DNA of 64,000 nucleotides, taken from positions 1 to 64,000 of the forward strand of contig JABCPU010000317.1 in assembly GCA_016800925.1 (NCBI GenBank), written 5' to 3'. The notes under the pieces were generated by a model that saw nothing but the letters and a program-made list of their open reading frames with translations, was not told the origin of the DNA and searched no databases. The DNA is from Suillus spraguei. Its lineage: Eukaryota; Basidiomycota; Agaricomycetes; Boletales; Suillaceae. Both the position numbers and the translations under genes were made by a program. Shown piece by piece: positions 33,201 to 44,568 of the stretch. Position 1 is the stretch's first letter, and every line of letters starts with the position of its first letter.

Positions 33201-36200
33201 CCATTCGAGCACATCCTCGCCAACCATCGCCTCCGAGCCGAATATGATTTGCAAAACCTCCAAAACGCCTTTGTGGTGGCCTTTGCGGGTTAAAACGTGG
33301 AGATCAAGCGACACTAAATCCAGGATGCGAGAGCGTACGCCCATAAATGACCGCAGAGCTGATACGCTGGTGATAACGCGAGAACCGTCATGATACTGGA
33401 CCTCGATAACAGGTTCCTCATGAGTTTCCGGGGCTTTGGAGGGTACGGCAGCGAGATGGCGGGCAAAGAAGTCTTCTCGCGTGCGGAGGTATCGCATAGT
33501 GGACTCTGATGTCCGTGGATGCACACAGAGCTGATGAATGACCTGGTAGCAGCGCTCTGCCAAAGCAGGGATAGAAATGAACAATGGATCGACCTGACGC
33601 GCAAGTCGACGTTCACGTTCTTTGCCTTTGCTGTGCACTCTGGGAACGCCGGCATTGACAAGGTCAAAGATGACATGGGCACACGTTCTGTGCATACCCA
33701 ATGCGTGTGGATCCTGGATTTGATGCTCGTTTTCTGGGCCACCGAACAGCAGGAAATGGCCGACGGTGGGATATGGTCGGTTTGGTCGCGTGTTCTGGAT
33801 GAGCAATTCGAGGATGGCAAGTCGTATCGCCTGATCAAGAGATTCTGGCACTTCTCTATCAGGAGCACCAGCGCCGGTCACTTGTTCAGCCTGTGTTTCA
33901 CTAGCATCCACATCGTCAAATGACTCGACGCTGAGCAGTTGCTTGAAGCCACTGAGGATACGATCCGAGTCATTACTGCGCTCGACGAGGGTGGTTAAGT
34001 TGCTGACCGACGACGACAGTTGCGTGACAATCTTGACGGCGAGAAGGACAAGCTCAGGGTATGCAGGGTACACTACATATGCAGCAATGGCAGGAATATG
34101 CTGTGTGCCATACGACAATGCTTGATCAAAGCGCGTATAATATGAACGAGCATGAGCGACGCCGACAAACTGCGAGCCATCAAATTCCGTAAGGAGCGGC
34201 ACGAGAACGTCAAGGAAAATATCCTGGATATCCAGAATGCGGTGTACGATCCGCAAAACGCGCACGATCGTATTCTTGAAGTGGGGTTCTTCATCCGCAA
34301 AACCTTTTTCAAAGCCTTCTACGCCATCGACGATGTACGTCAAGATACTGGTTTGCAACAGTGAGTTTGTCAGGAGACGCTGCATTATGTCATATCCTGG
34401 ATGGACGAGGAGGGGGACAACGGCCTCTCGCTTCAAGACAACATCTTCACCTGACGAGACCAATAACTCTAGATCGTAGCTGGCGAGGACTCGCTCGACG
34501 AAGGATAAGCACAAGTCATTCATCTGCCACCTATCTGAAGGTCGCCTGTACTCTCTCCTGGGGATATTAGCGAAAACATTGTCGATGACGAAGGATATGT
34601 AAGGTCCGATTCCAGGAAGACGGTATGGTTGACCAAGGGCATCAGGAATGGTGTTCAGTGGCTCCGAATCCGTGATGAGGTCCTTTAAGGAAAGGCGTTT
34701 GGGAGTGTGGATGAGAGTGCTAAGGAGATTGAGGAATGGAATCGTGGCAGGATAGAGTTTGTGTATGGCTTCAACCTCATCTAACTCCACCTCGACGCCC
34801 TTGACAGGATGCAACACTCCACCAATACGGGAGGAACTTGCACGGACGTTTATGACCTCTAGCCGCTCCATCAACGTCCATACCGATCTGCATATTTCCA
34901 CTCCAGCAACACCCGCTCCGGGTTCACAGAAAGCTGCTAAGGCGTCAAAAATTGCTCCCTTCAGCTCCAAGGGTATCCCAAGAGGTATAAGCGAGACCAG
35001 CGTTGGAATAGCCCTGAAGTGCGTATTTCCCGAGACCGCGAGGCGGACAGCGACCGAGCACGAAACTACCGTAGATAGAAGGCGGAGGAATGATTGGGCA
35101 AGTAAAACATCATTGGGTCCTATTACAACCTGTTTTTGCTGCTGCTGGAAGTAGCTTGAGACTCGGCAAAATGAGAGGACCTGAAGCCACCGAAAGATGT
35201 TCCTAAGTTATGTTGCGGAGGTGGGTGAGGCTTGGGGCTAGTGGAGGGAACTGCCCAAGATTCTAGCAAAGCGAATATCAGTGTCCAGGACACAGCCGAA
35301 CCAACACTGTAGTGAGATGAGCTGGCGGCGAGGCTGCTTCCCGGTACGACTTCTACACCACCTCTAGCAAGGAAATTATATGCGAGTTCGCTGCATTGTT
35401 GGCCTTTTGCCAAACCAGACAACATGTCGTATAACGCAGTGGTCATGATGATATCACGAGTTTGTGTAGACCAAACTGCCCACTGAAGAAAAGAAGGAAG
35501 CCGGCCTGCGTTGGTCTCCCCAATCTCCAGGTAGGTGAGACGATGGGTTTCGGTGAGGGGTGTAGCCCCCCAGAACTGCAGAGCTCGTTCAGGAGGGAGT
35601 ATAGAGTATAGAAGACCTATAAACGAGTACAGCATGGCGATGTCGTTGCGCGGACTTGCTTGAGAGTCTGAGTCTTGCCCGGAATGTGTTACTGACCGGA
35701 ACAGACGTGCACTGGCGAGAACGATATCCTCCTGGCGTTGTTTGATTTTGCGTAACTCTGAGGATGCGTATGTTATCACCGAGCACACCAGTGTGTCACA
35801 AGCATTCAGAACGGCCAGCTTAAAGTCTTCGTGAGGTGGTTCTCTTAGTTGCTCTTGCTCGGGCGTAAGCTCAATGAAGGCAGCGAATGACGTCGCTGGT
35901 GAACTCCTCGACAACTGGATAAGCGCTGTGGTTAGGTACGTAAAGGCATCGCCCTGGACTGCATTCCAAATCTGAGTTTCCAGCTCTGTAGTTTTGAAAC
36001 CCTCCCTGGCCTCCAGAGAAGGGTCGCGGTGACGAGTCTCGGTCAAGAGGAGAGTCCACTTGAGCAATATGGTTGCTTTTAAACCCGTATCCTTCCACTC
36101 CGTATTGCGGGAGAGCTTCTGCTTTATATATGTTATCATTGCGTTGTCTGTAGCCAGGCGTTGGCGATTCTTGCCACCGACAGATGAGGGGTCTACCAAA

Positions 36201-37124
36201 TCAAAGGCGGCCAGAATAGCGGTCAAGACATAGAATGTCATGGAATCGTTTGGATTCACAGATAGCCAATCGATGGAAGTGCGAATGTCAGAGACTGTGA
36301 GACATCCAAGACGAGCAATCTGGAAGTAGACGGTGGCAAGGTAACGTCTCTCGTATTTGAGCGAGTCGCAGCGTGCACTGAGGATGTCGTAGCCCAGAGT
36401 GGGTGAACCACCTGTAACAATGGTCTATCAGAGACCATCAACATGACAAGGTAGCACTCACCAGAAGGAGCTACAGTATTGCTTACAGCACATTGTTTTG
36501 CTTGTTGCGCCCGCGCAACTGTATTCCCCAAGTTCTCCAACTCCTTGAATATTTGTGATGCCAGAGATACCTCTCTCCCTGGTCCCTTCGTAGGTGGAAC
36601 GAGATCCTGCCTAGCAAAAGCATCTAGCCGTTTGTAAAATCGCGGTGCATCGGCCAACTCGGCCAATTCTGCAGCCTCAAAGATGTAACGCAGACAGTCG
36701 ACCAGATGACGTCGTCTTTGATGAAATTCAACGACTGTGGCTTCCACGCAACCGACTGGGCCGATATTTGGGTTTTCGATCATGACAGAATGCAGTATGC
36801 TCGCGATGTATTTCTCGGAGGATTTGAGCTGCTGGGCGAGGAATATTGCCTGCTGAGCAAAATCCGCATTGACAGCGAATGATCTCCCATTAATCGTGAT
36901 CCTTCCTGCAGATACGCGTCTAGTTTTACGCGTCGACACAAACTGGCAAAAGACTCACCACTTCGCAGCTCTTGTTGTTCCTGCTGACTGCTCTGTCCTA
37001 CCTCAAACAGCTCAAGCAGCCTCTCCTTGTGCATCATTAGTTCGTCAAAAAGCTCTTGTTCTCCATGTCCACGAGAGCTAAGACATGTCAAAAGTACGCT
37101 TCTGAGTCGCGATATGGACTCCAT
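30208..37124 (-). CDS. NUP192: Nucleoporin of the Nup192/Nup205 family
   Basis: Nup192 is a very large alpha-solenoid scaffold of the nuclear pore inner ring, binding Nic96 and Nup53. The start is ATG 37124 (MESISRLRSVLLTCLSSRG). An intron at 36906-36958 leads to GRITINGRSFAVNADFAQQA; the next exon joins SG to GSPTLGYDILSARCDSLKYE, the family signature near the N-terminus. Long uninterrupted exons follow: SFLQWAVWSTQTRDIIMTTA at about 35.45 kb, then IPLELKGAIFDALAAF and WQMNDLCLSFVERVLASYDL at about 34.5-35 kb. The C-terminal exons include TEMVLLLLWRHLVSYVE and end RRLRDTVGLHEALE at 30208. With about a dozen introns the product is near 2,050 residues, the expected size. No disruption seen. 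A Met-Ser run (about 32375-32400) is a coding microsatellite. A single ORF call starting at 34970 is only an internal exon beginning with TTG. Confidence 0.88.
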
Positions 37125-37297
37125 AGCGCAGACTAAATTGTTTTAGACAAGCGTTTCGTTGGAATTTGGATGTTGTATAAGTGTGGGAATATTTAAGGTC
37201 CACCGGAGACCCACCATGGACTTTGCAACTTCGGTCGCGTGCTCGCCTCAAGGATGAGGCGTGTTTACGCTCTTGCTCCTGACCATTATCTGAGACA
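37125..37297. promoter_or_regulatory. Shared divergent promoter of NUP192 and NAA30
   Basis: Only 173 bp separate the two start codons, so both promoters must lie here or within the genes. No TATA box is obvious, as usual for housekeeping genes. Confidence 0.6.
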
Positions 37298-38092
37298 ATG
37301 ACTGAAATATTGTACAGACAGTATGTAGGCGAATCTGATTTACCACACATTATGGCGCTCGTGCAGAGTGAGCTCAGTGAGCCGTATGTCATATACACGT
37401 ATCGTTATTTTCTCCATCAATGGTAAGTCTCGTTATCATTTATTTTACTTGGCAAATTCGAATCGCTAACTTGCATCCCACAGGCCACAACTTTCTTTTC
37501 TCGTGCGTGTTACGACCTCCTTCTATGAAATGAATCAGACGTGTCCCCTTTCAGGCAATACCTGCGGGATCGTCGGAGCCGATAGGTGTCATAGTGTGCA
37601 AGCAAAGTATGCACAAGCACACCTCGAATAGAGGCTATATCGCCATGCTCAGCGTTAGCAAGAGCTGGCGTAAACGTGGTGTAGGTAAGCGATAACCACG
37701 TGTGCTCTTTTCCAATCATTTGTATTTACCCAACGATCCCAGCAAGCACGTTGGTCAGACGATCGGTGGAGGTTATGAGACGACATGGTGTTGATGAGGT
37801 ATGTAATTCATATTCTTTATTTCGGATCTCTACTAATGCCCCCAACTAGGTCGTTCTTGAAACTGAATATGATAATGCGCCGGCCCTTTCCCTGTACGAG
37901 TCCTTGGGATTCATCCGCGAGAAACGGCTGTATCGATTTTACCTCAATGGAAAGGATGCGTTTCGTTTGGTCCTTGCCGTCCCTCCATCAGAATTGGATC
38001 AGGACCTTCCACATTACATGAAGCTTTCCCCAACCAACACCATTTTCTCTTATTCAGTTGCTTCAGACGACGACGAGGTCTCATACCGTTGA
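37298..38092 (+). CDS. NAA30: N-alpha-acetyltransferase 30, NatC catalytic subunit
   Basis: Naa30 (Mak3) acetylates N-terminal Met followed by a bulky hydrophobic residue, using acetyl-CoA, on the ribosome as part of NatC. The start is ATG 37298 ([20 protein letters not shown]). [20 protein letters not shown] follows, then [43 protein letters not shown] (acetyl-CoA loop R-x-x-G-x-G type), [20 protein letters not shown] and [17 protein letters not shown], all near-invariant Mak3 blocks. The tail after [13 protein letters not shown] is short and variable. About four introns (including 37733-37751 region and 37800-37850). It is intact. Confidence 0.93.
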
Positions 38093-38629
38093 TGATTCCC
38101 AGTCACACGACCAATATCATTTTCCCCTGACCTTAACATCCTAATCTGGCTTTCGATAGCCATAATGGCTCCTAGCTGTACAACAACACCGTCTCAGTTG
38201 TATAACCTTCTTTGATCTAGGTTCAACCATTCATTTCCTGTTTCTCATTGTGTCAAGGCACTCGTATACCCCACATACATGTGTAGTGATATTTGTAGTA
38301 ATATTTTGATGTAGTGCATGGTTGACGCCACCGTAATTCGAATCTCAGATATAACCCTGCTCGCTTACTACGGCACGAGATGGTGAGTGACTCGTGGCAT
38401 CGATGTCGACCTCGCTGGTCGTACTATATATAGCGGACGTGTATTGCTTCCGACGCAGCTCCTTTTTGGTCGCTTCTGGGGAGGTACTGAGTCAGACTTG
38501 CAGTCGGGCCTTGGAAGTTTGTGCCCTAAATTTGTCGTGTCGCGCTCTCAAGGCAGGTCATCTCACGCAACTTGCTATCAATTAATATAAGTGCCCCAGT
38601 GCCCTTCCCTTCCTTGACTGCAGTTCAAC
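38093..38629. other. Intergenic, promoter of the peptidase gene
   Basis: No gene. TATATATAGCGG at 38423-38434 and AATTAATATAAG at 38579-38590 are possible TATA elements upstream of 38630. Confidence 0.4.
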
Positions 38630-40547
38630 ATGGTCTTCTCCTCAACTGCTGGTGTTGCCTCTGCATTACTATTGGTAACTCCGTATACGCCGAACATTGC
38701 CACCGTTGAAACCACGCCAGGTTGTTTAACTGACAACTTCTATGGAACATACGGAGGACGGAGCATTTTCCATCTCCCACCCACTTGTCTTGAAACCAGC
38801 TCTATTAGTACGGGCTTGTCAGCACAACCAGTCTCTCTGCTTCCGTATGTTCCCAATGGTGAACGTCAACTTATATGGCTGCAAGAGTCGGCTATCGACA
38901 GCTCCCTTGTAACTCCAGAGTATGAGGCGGAGGTTCAAGGTTTCTTTACGTGGTTAAGAGAAGATGGATACTCCATGGGAGGCGGACAACGCTTGTCTGG
39001 CCATCAGCATTTCCTGTCTTCTCCAGATGAGCCTGGAGTGGAGCTGCACTTGGTGGATTTACAGCCAGAGGGAGGATCCTATGGACTCATAGCCGTTGAA
39101 CCGAGTCTAGCACCCAGCATCGAGGCATTGCTCCCTCGCTACTGGAAGCCATACGTTCTACCCAGGCAGCCCACCTCGTATTTACCGGTCCCAAAACCTG
39201 CTATCGAGCACGTCAAGAACCTCCTCGAGACGGTTCGCTTCGATCCAGTCGTATCATCACTCGTAAATGGCATCTCAGTGAATCAGATGCGGGACGATAT
39301 CAGATGGCTCACCGGCGAGGATGGAAAGTCCGGAATCATCTCCCGCCACTCGTTTGCAGAGGGCTCTCGCGTCGCTGCTAATTGGCTCAAGGAACGTTTC
39401 GAGGAGACAGGCGCAACTTGTGAACTTAAGATTTTCCTGTCAGGATTCGCACCGAATGTGGTCTGGTAAGTAAAGTCTGAGTCTGCTCAGTCTCGTAGTA
39501 CTTGCTTAGACAATACGTCAGCAAATACCCTGCATCGGAGGACACAACATCCACTGTCCTCATTTCTGGACATTACGATTCGCGTGGTTCCTTTGGTTCA
39601 GCGAGGGTAACGTCTATCCATTACCACCGTTTTCGTAATCTAAATGTTTATCAGGCTCCCGGAGGAAATGATGATGGCTCAGGCACTATTGCCCTTCTCG
39701 GAATCGCACGTACTGTTGGCCACTCCGGTATCACCTTCCGCAGCAACGTGGAGCTCGTCGCTTTCGCAGGCGAGGAGCAAGGCCTGTACGGTTCAAAGGC
39801 TTACGCCCGTGAGTCAACACTTATTTTATACGCTTTAAAGATCTGACCACTCCATGCAGGCGAGATGCGCAAGAAGAACGCAAATATCACTGTAATGATC
39901 CAGGCTGATATGCTTGGGTACCACTCCCCCGGCGAACCTGCTCAACTTGGACTTCCGATGTAGTACGTCATTTTATACGTAATCTACTAAATGGACATGT
40001 ACAACTTCTTTCATTTCACAGCATTGGTACTCCAGAAGTGGCTCAACTTGTTTCTAATATGTCGGCCATCTACAGCCCAGAGCTTAGTGTGGGCCTCAGT
40101 GCCGCATGTTGCAGTGACCACCAGGTCAGTTCTATCATTTATCTCATGCATGCGCAAACGCAAGTCAACTTGTGTTACTTTCTTGTAGTCCTTCCATGAG
40201 CAAGGATACGCCTCGACGCAAGTGTTCGAGCGCGCTGGTCCAAGTAAGCCCTAAACACACATACTCTCCAACATACTAATTCGCGTCTACTTAGTTGCGG
40301 ACCCCATGTACCACAACAGTGGTCAGTCTCTCGCACCTTCCCAATTCTTACCACCCCATGGCTAACATCTCTGCAGGTGATCTCAGCGAACGCCCTGGCT
40401 ATGATCTTAGCCAGATTCGCTCAATTGCGAAAGTTCAGGTCCGTCTGCTTATTCAGCACGCTCTCGTATCTTGATGAGTTTGTACAGTTTGCTACCCTGC
40501 TTCACGCCGCAGGATTCGATCTTCCCGGCGATGAAGATTTGAATTGA
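38630..40547 (+). CDS. Secreted M28-family zinc aminopeptidase
   Basis: M28 peptidases remove N-terminal residues using two zinc ions. A short hydrophobic N-terminus (STAGVASALLLVTPYTPNIA) suggests a signal peptide. A pro-region to about residue 275 follows in one exon. The catalytic domain shows VLISGHYDSRGSFG (zinc His, catalytic Asp), after an intron APGGNDDGSGTIALLGIAR (bridging Asp), LVAFAGEEQGLYGSKAYA (catalytic Glu, zinc Glu), IQADMLGYHSPGEP (zinc Asp) and CSDHQSFHEQGYASTQVFER (zinc His likely in SFHEQG). The end is AGFDLPGDEDLN at 40547. Exons after 39466 are short with six or seven introns. All metal ligands are present. Confidence 0.88.
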
Positions 40548-40674
40548 TATACATTTGGTTGTGCATATCATAGAGAGTAATGCCTTCATGTATATTCCTT
40601 CGGACGAGGAAAGCAGATTATTTTTAGAAATTCTGCCGGCATTTGAAGCTGCTAAGCTCTCGGTGGAGTAAATT

Positions 40675-40830
40675 GTCAATGGGTGACTTTGATTGGACAA
40701 CGGCAGTGAGGTTGTGGAATATCGACACAGGCCACTTGAGGGTCATCGTTAAGTGGGCAGGCGGCACACAACCACTGCAGCCTGTTTGTCTGCTGAAGTC
40801 AAGATGATGAAAGAACGGATTTTGACTCTT
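40675..40830 (+). pseudogene. Isolated WD40 blade fragment
   Basis: AVRLWNIDTGHLRVIVKWAG followed by a degenerate blade start matches the NLR-type WD40 repeats at 20.6-21.9 kb. It is a stray relic, about 50 codons long. Confidence 0.6.
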
Positions 40831-40979
40831 GACAAGAGATTGATGAAAACAGAAAACAGACAGAATAATCTAGTACGACAGTAAGTACTGACGCACGTCA
40901 ATCCTCAAGGCCTCACGTCTTATGCGAGTCAAGCGACACAATACAATCAACATACACAGCAACAATTTGCACAAGGGCT

Positions 40980-42016
40980 AAGACCAGTTAAGATAATCCA
41001 AGGAAACCATCTATGAGTGAATGTCAAGGTGTCTTCCGATAGAAAAAAACGTTGTCATCGGCAGGTTTCGAACCTACACCAAGAGAAACAGATTTTGATT
41101 CTGTTGTGGTAACCATCAGGCTAAGACCAGTTACGGTGAACTTCCAAAGAAACCATCACGAGTGAATATCAAGGTGTCCTCCGATAGAAAAAACCTTATC
41201 GTCGGCAGGTTTTGAACCTGTACAGTTCTAGAGAAATATATTTTGATTCTGTTCTGGCAACCACCTGGCTAAGACCAGCTGCAGTAAACTTCCAAAGCAT
41301 CCACCCATGAGCGAGTGTCAAGGCGTGTTCCAATAGAAAAAAACCTCGTCGTCGGCAGGTTTTGCAACTGCACAGTCCAAGAGAAACAGATTTTGATTCT
41401 GCTGTTGCAGCCATCAGGCTAAGACCAGTTACGTTAACTTCCAAAGAAACCATCCACGAGTGAATATCAAGGTGTGTTCTGATACCAAAAAACCTCGTCG
41501 TCAGCTGATTTCGAACCTGTACAGTCCAAGAGAAACAGATTTTGATTCTGTCGTGGTAATCACCTGGCTAAGACTAGTTACGATGAACTTCTAAAGAAAC
41601 CATCCATGAGTGAATGTCAAGGTGTGTTCGATAGAAAAAAAACCTTGTCGTCGGCAGGTTTGAAACCTGCAACATCCGAGAGAAGTAGATTTTGACTCTG
41701 TTGTGGTAATCACCTGGCTAAGACCAGTTACGATGAGCTTCTAAAAAATCTATCCATGAATGAATATCAAGGTGTGTTCCGAGAGAAAAAATCTCGTCGT
41801 CGGCAGGTTTCAAACCTGCACAGTCCAAGAGAAACAGATTTTGACTCTGTTGTAGTAACCACCTGACTAAGACCAGTTACGATGAGCTTCTAAAGAAACC
41901 ATCCATGAATGAATGCTAAAGTGTGTTTCGATAGAAAAAAACTGTAGTTCAGCAGGTTTCGAAACTGCATAGTCCACGATAAACAGATTTTGATTCTGTT
42001 GTAGTAACCACACTGG
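40980..42016 (-). repeat. Seven-copy tandem array of tRNA-Leu(CAA)-like units
   Basis: The unit is about 148 bp. On the minus strand each copy has a box A-like TTAGCC(T/A)GATGGTTACC, an anticodon arm AACAGAATCAAAATCTGTT (loop ATCAAAA, anticodon CAA), a long variable arm region, a T-arm/box B-like GCAGGTTTCGAACCTGC, an acceptor-like CGACGACGAGG and a T-run of 6-8. Between them lies a conserved non-tRNA leader (GTTTCTTTAGAAGTTCATCG). The 5' acceptor strand is not complementary to the 3' one, so these are probably tRNA-derived pseudo-units or a SINE-like array rather than working tRNAs. Confidence 0.75.
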
Positions 42017-43845
42017 CCAGGTCAAAGTCTTTAACTCTTCCACTTGACGACTCACAGAACGTCCTAAGTTGAAAACTTATGGGACCCCTGGGATCGAAAA
42101 AGATGTCATGGACAATAAAGTTCGGTCTGAACGTCTAGGAGACAATAAAATTGCCCCGACGAGGGACGAAGACTGAGATAATTAATTCTAATCCACCATC
42201 ATTAGCAATAGGTTCAATACAATTGACATTACCACTAAGTATACATAGAGTTTCTAGAAACAGACGGAATCAGCAGATGCTGAAAAACGAGGACAACGAG
42301 ACACTGTCATACCTTGAAGGCCAGACATGGAGGATTGCAGATGGAAGTCTCATCTTCCCACAAAACGGTGGCCACGCAGTAATCCAGTTCGTCCCAAACA
42401 TAACATCGAGACAACACGTGACCTCGAACTCGACATCGGTAGTGAGAGCACGGCGATGAATTACTGAGGCCATGGAGATTTCAGCGAAACGCGAACTTGG
42501 GCCCAAATGGCCGAGCGAACGAGCAATAGAAGAAGACGAGACAAGAATACGATTCAAGGTCAAAAGCAACAAACGCAGTAAGACGACCGATTTGAATGAG
42601 GTTCCAGTGGTAAAACACGATATAACTCACTCCCTTATCGTAGCGGGAATAAATCTACATGACACATTAGAATGGTCGCAGTGTGTTCGGAGGCCAATGG
42701 AAGCGGTTACTTTTGGTGAAACTGCAAATCCTTGACCATCAGAACACAATCTGCGTTTCAAATACTTTGAGCGACCTTACAACGTGCTTCCAAAAGCTAC
42801 AAAGTAGTACGAGTCCACGGTTTTGAAGAAAAAAGTTGTGGTTGGTGCAAAACTTGATGAGATCTCATCGAGGGAATGCCCCCGAACAGTTCACGGTAAA
42901 GGAGTTAGCTCTCAGAGCGAGTGTCTATATCCTGATGCAGGGGTTGGCGCTCCAATTGCGTTTCGTGACCGAGAACAAGAACAAATGACTCCAGGCCTGT
43001 CATGACGCACGTCGTGCTTGATTGGTCTCGCCAGCCATGAGCAAAGTAGTATGCTGTGATCTCTACGACAGGAGCTTCTGAGTTTGACGGTCTGACCCGA
43101 ACGGTTTCCTTGCCAGTGACACTTCTGATGCTCGACTGGCCCAACTAGTTTCAGTGATGACACTGAGCCAAATTCCAGACCAGCGAACCCTTTCTTTCCG
43201 TTGAAGCAGTGTGGAGTGTGTACTAGAAAGACAAAGAATGATGAGATAAGTTGTCGATGTAAGAATATAAGTTGCTGGAACTTGCCGGTCATGCCGGGTA
43301 CTAGTATGATGAAAATAGGAGTATTCTCCATCCTGGTACGGGAAGGGACTACCTGTAAATTCCCCACTCCAAGACTCTTTTAGGCCTTCGAGCCGCCTCG
43401 AGTCTCTCTTTCACGGCGGCGTAGCTCTCGTGGGATACCCTGTCGTTCTCTTTACAGCCAAGCTTGAAAAAGTTCTATAGCTGCTTGGTGACATGGGAAG
43501 GCACGCCACCGCCGCTTGTGCTCTACAATTTTGTCCTGGAAGAACTCAATCGGGCAAGGCGCACCAGTAGGAGCAACTTTCATCTAATCATCGCGCAGAA
43601 AGAGTAAACACTGGCATAAATCGAAGATGATATATGAGCACGTACGCACGATGTACGTCGGCAGCATCTCGCTGGCGGTTGTAAGATAAAGAGGTCCAAC
43701 CACAGGGCATGGTATGTGGCGTGCGCGCGATGACCTGGATGAGGGCCGAGTTACGCTTATGTAACGAAACCGTAACCTCTGCTAAATAACCTCAAATACG
43801 GAGTCGCCCTTCGGCAAGAGAAAAAAGGTTTGTTTGCAAGCAACC
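42017..43845. other. Long region without a supported gene
   Basis: Frames of 60-150 codons occur on both strands, none convincing. A minus-strand frame at 42270-42572 faintly resembles a retropepsin-like domain (DVMFGTNWITAWP). Minus-strand 43349-43583 holds a possible broken small gene. TIM22 starts at 43846. Confidence 0.4.
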
Positions 43846-44568
43846 ATGAGCTTCCCACTGGTCGCTCCGATGTTTCCTGCGGGGAGGGAACCTCTTCCTC
43901 CAGGAATGACAGAGGAGGACCGTGCTCAGTTACTCGAAGCCAAAAAGTATCAAGGGTGGATGACCATGGGCATGGAGTCTTGTGCGGCAAAGACGGTCAT
44001 TGCTGGTGTCGGTGGTAAGTGCATCATGTTCGAAGGCGCCTAAGTTATGACCAAAAATTCATTATCAGGATAATTCTACAGGTCTCGGCATTGGTGCATT
44101 TTTCTCTCTTATGTCCTCATCGTTTGCGTACGAGGATCCTTTGCTACGGCAATCCACACAAGCTGGCATGAACAACACTCAGAAGGCCCGTGAAATATTC
44201 AAGGAAATGGGTAGAGGGATGTGGAAAAGCGGAAAGGGCTTCGGAAAAGTTGGAGCATTGTTTGCCGGAATAGAATGTGTTATTGAAGGCGTAAGTTCTA
44301 TTTAATTATTTTCTTTGGCGCTTAATCCCACGCCTTTACCAGTACCGAGCGAAGAATGACATGGTAAACCCGATTGCTGCAGGCTTCGTTGCAGGAGGTG
44401 TACTGGCGCGAAATTCGGGACCTAAAGCTGCTCTTGGTGGTGGATTGGCATTTGCTGCATTCTCTGCAGCCATAGATTTGTTCTTACGGAGGGAACCGCC
44501 AGAGTAAGTGTAAACTGTTATACATGTGTCTTTAACAAAACATTGATATTCTCTTTAGCGACGACTGA
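43846..44568 (+). CDS. TIM22: Mitochondrial inner-membrane translocase Tim22
   Basis: Tim22 is the channel subunit that inserts carrier proteins into the mitochondrial inner membrane. The start is ATG 43846 ([20 protein letters not shown]). Then [34 protein letters not shown] (first helix begins), [20 protein letters not shown] after intron 1, [59 protein letters not shown] after intron 2 (Tim17/22/23 signature) and [20 protein letters not shown]. The last codons, DDD-stop, follow a third intron. Two conserved Cys (MESC and IEC) are present. Expected length is about 185 residues. It is intact. Confidence 0.93.

Noticed and set aside
31989..34970. 993-codon frame as an independent gene
   Set aside because: Begins with TTG inside an exon; it is an internal part of NUP192.
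2270..42016. CRISPR-like arrays among the tandem repeats (2.3-4.6 kb, 41-42 kb)
   Set aside because: Units are contiguous and diverged, without unique spacers, in a eukaryotic genome.
42270..42572. Retropepsin-like protein fragment on the minus strand
   Set aside because: Only DVMFGTNWI resembles such domains; too weak without a profile search.
43349..43583. Small minus-strand gene (MKVAPTGAPCPIEFF..., ...HESYAAVKERLEAARRP)
   Set aside because: Parts look coding but need a frame change and pass a stop; no family recognised.
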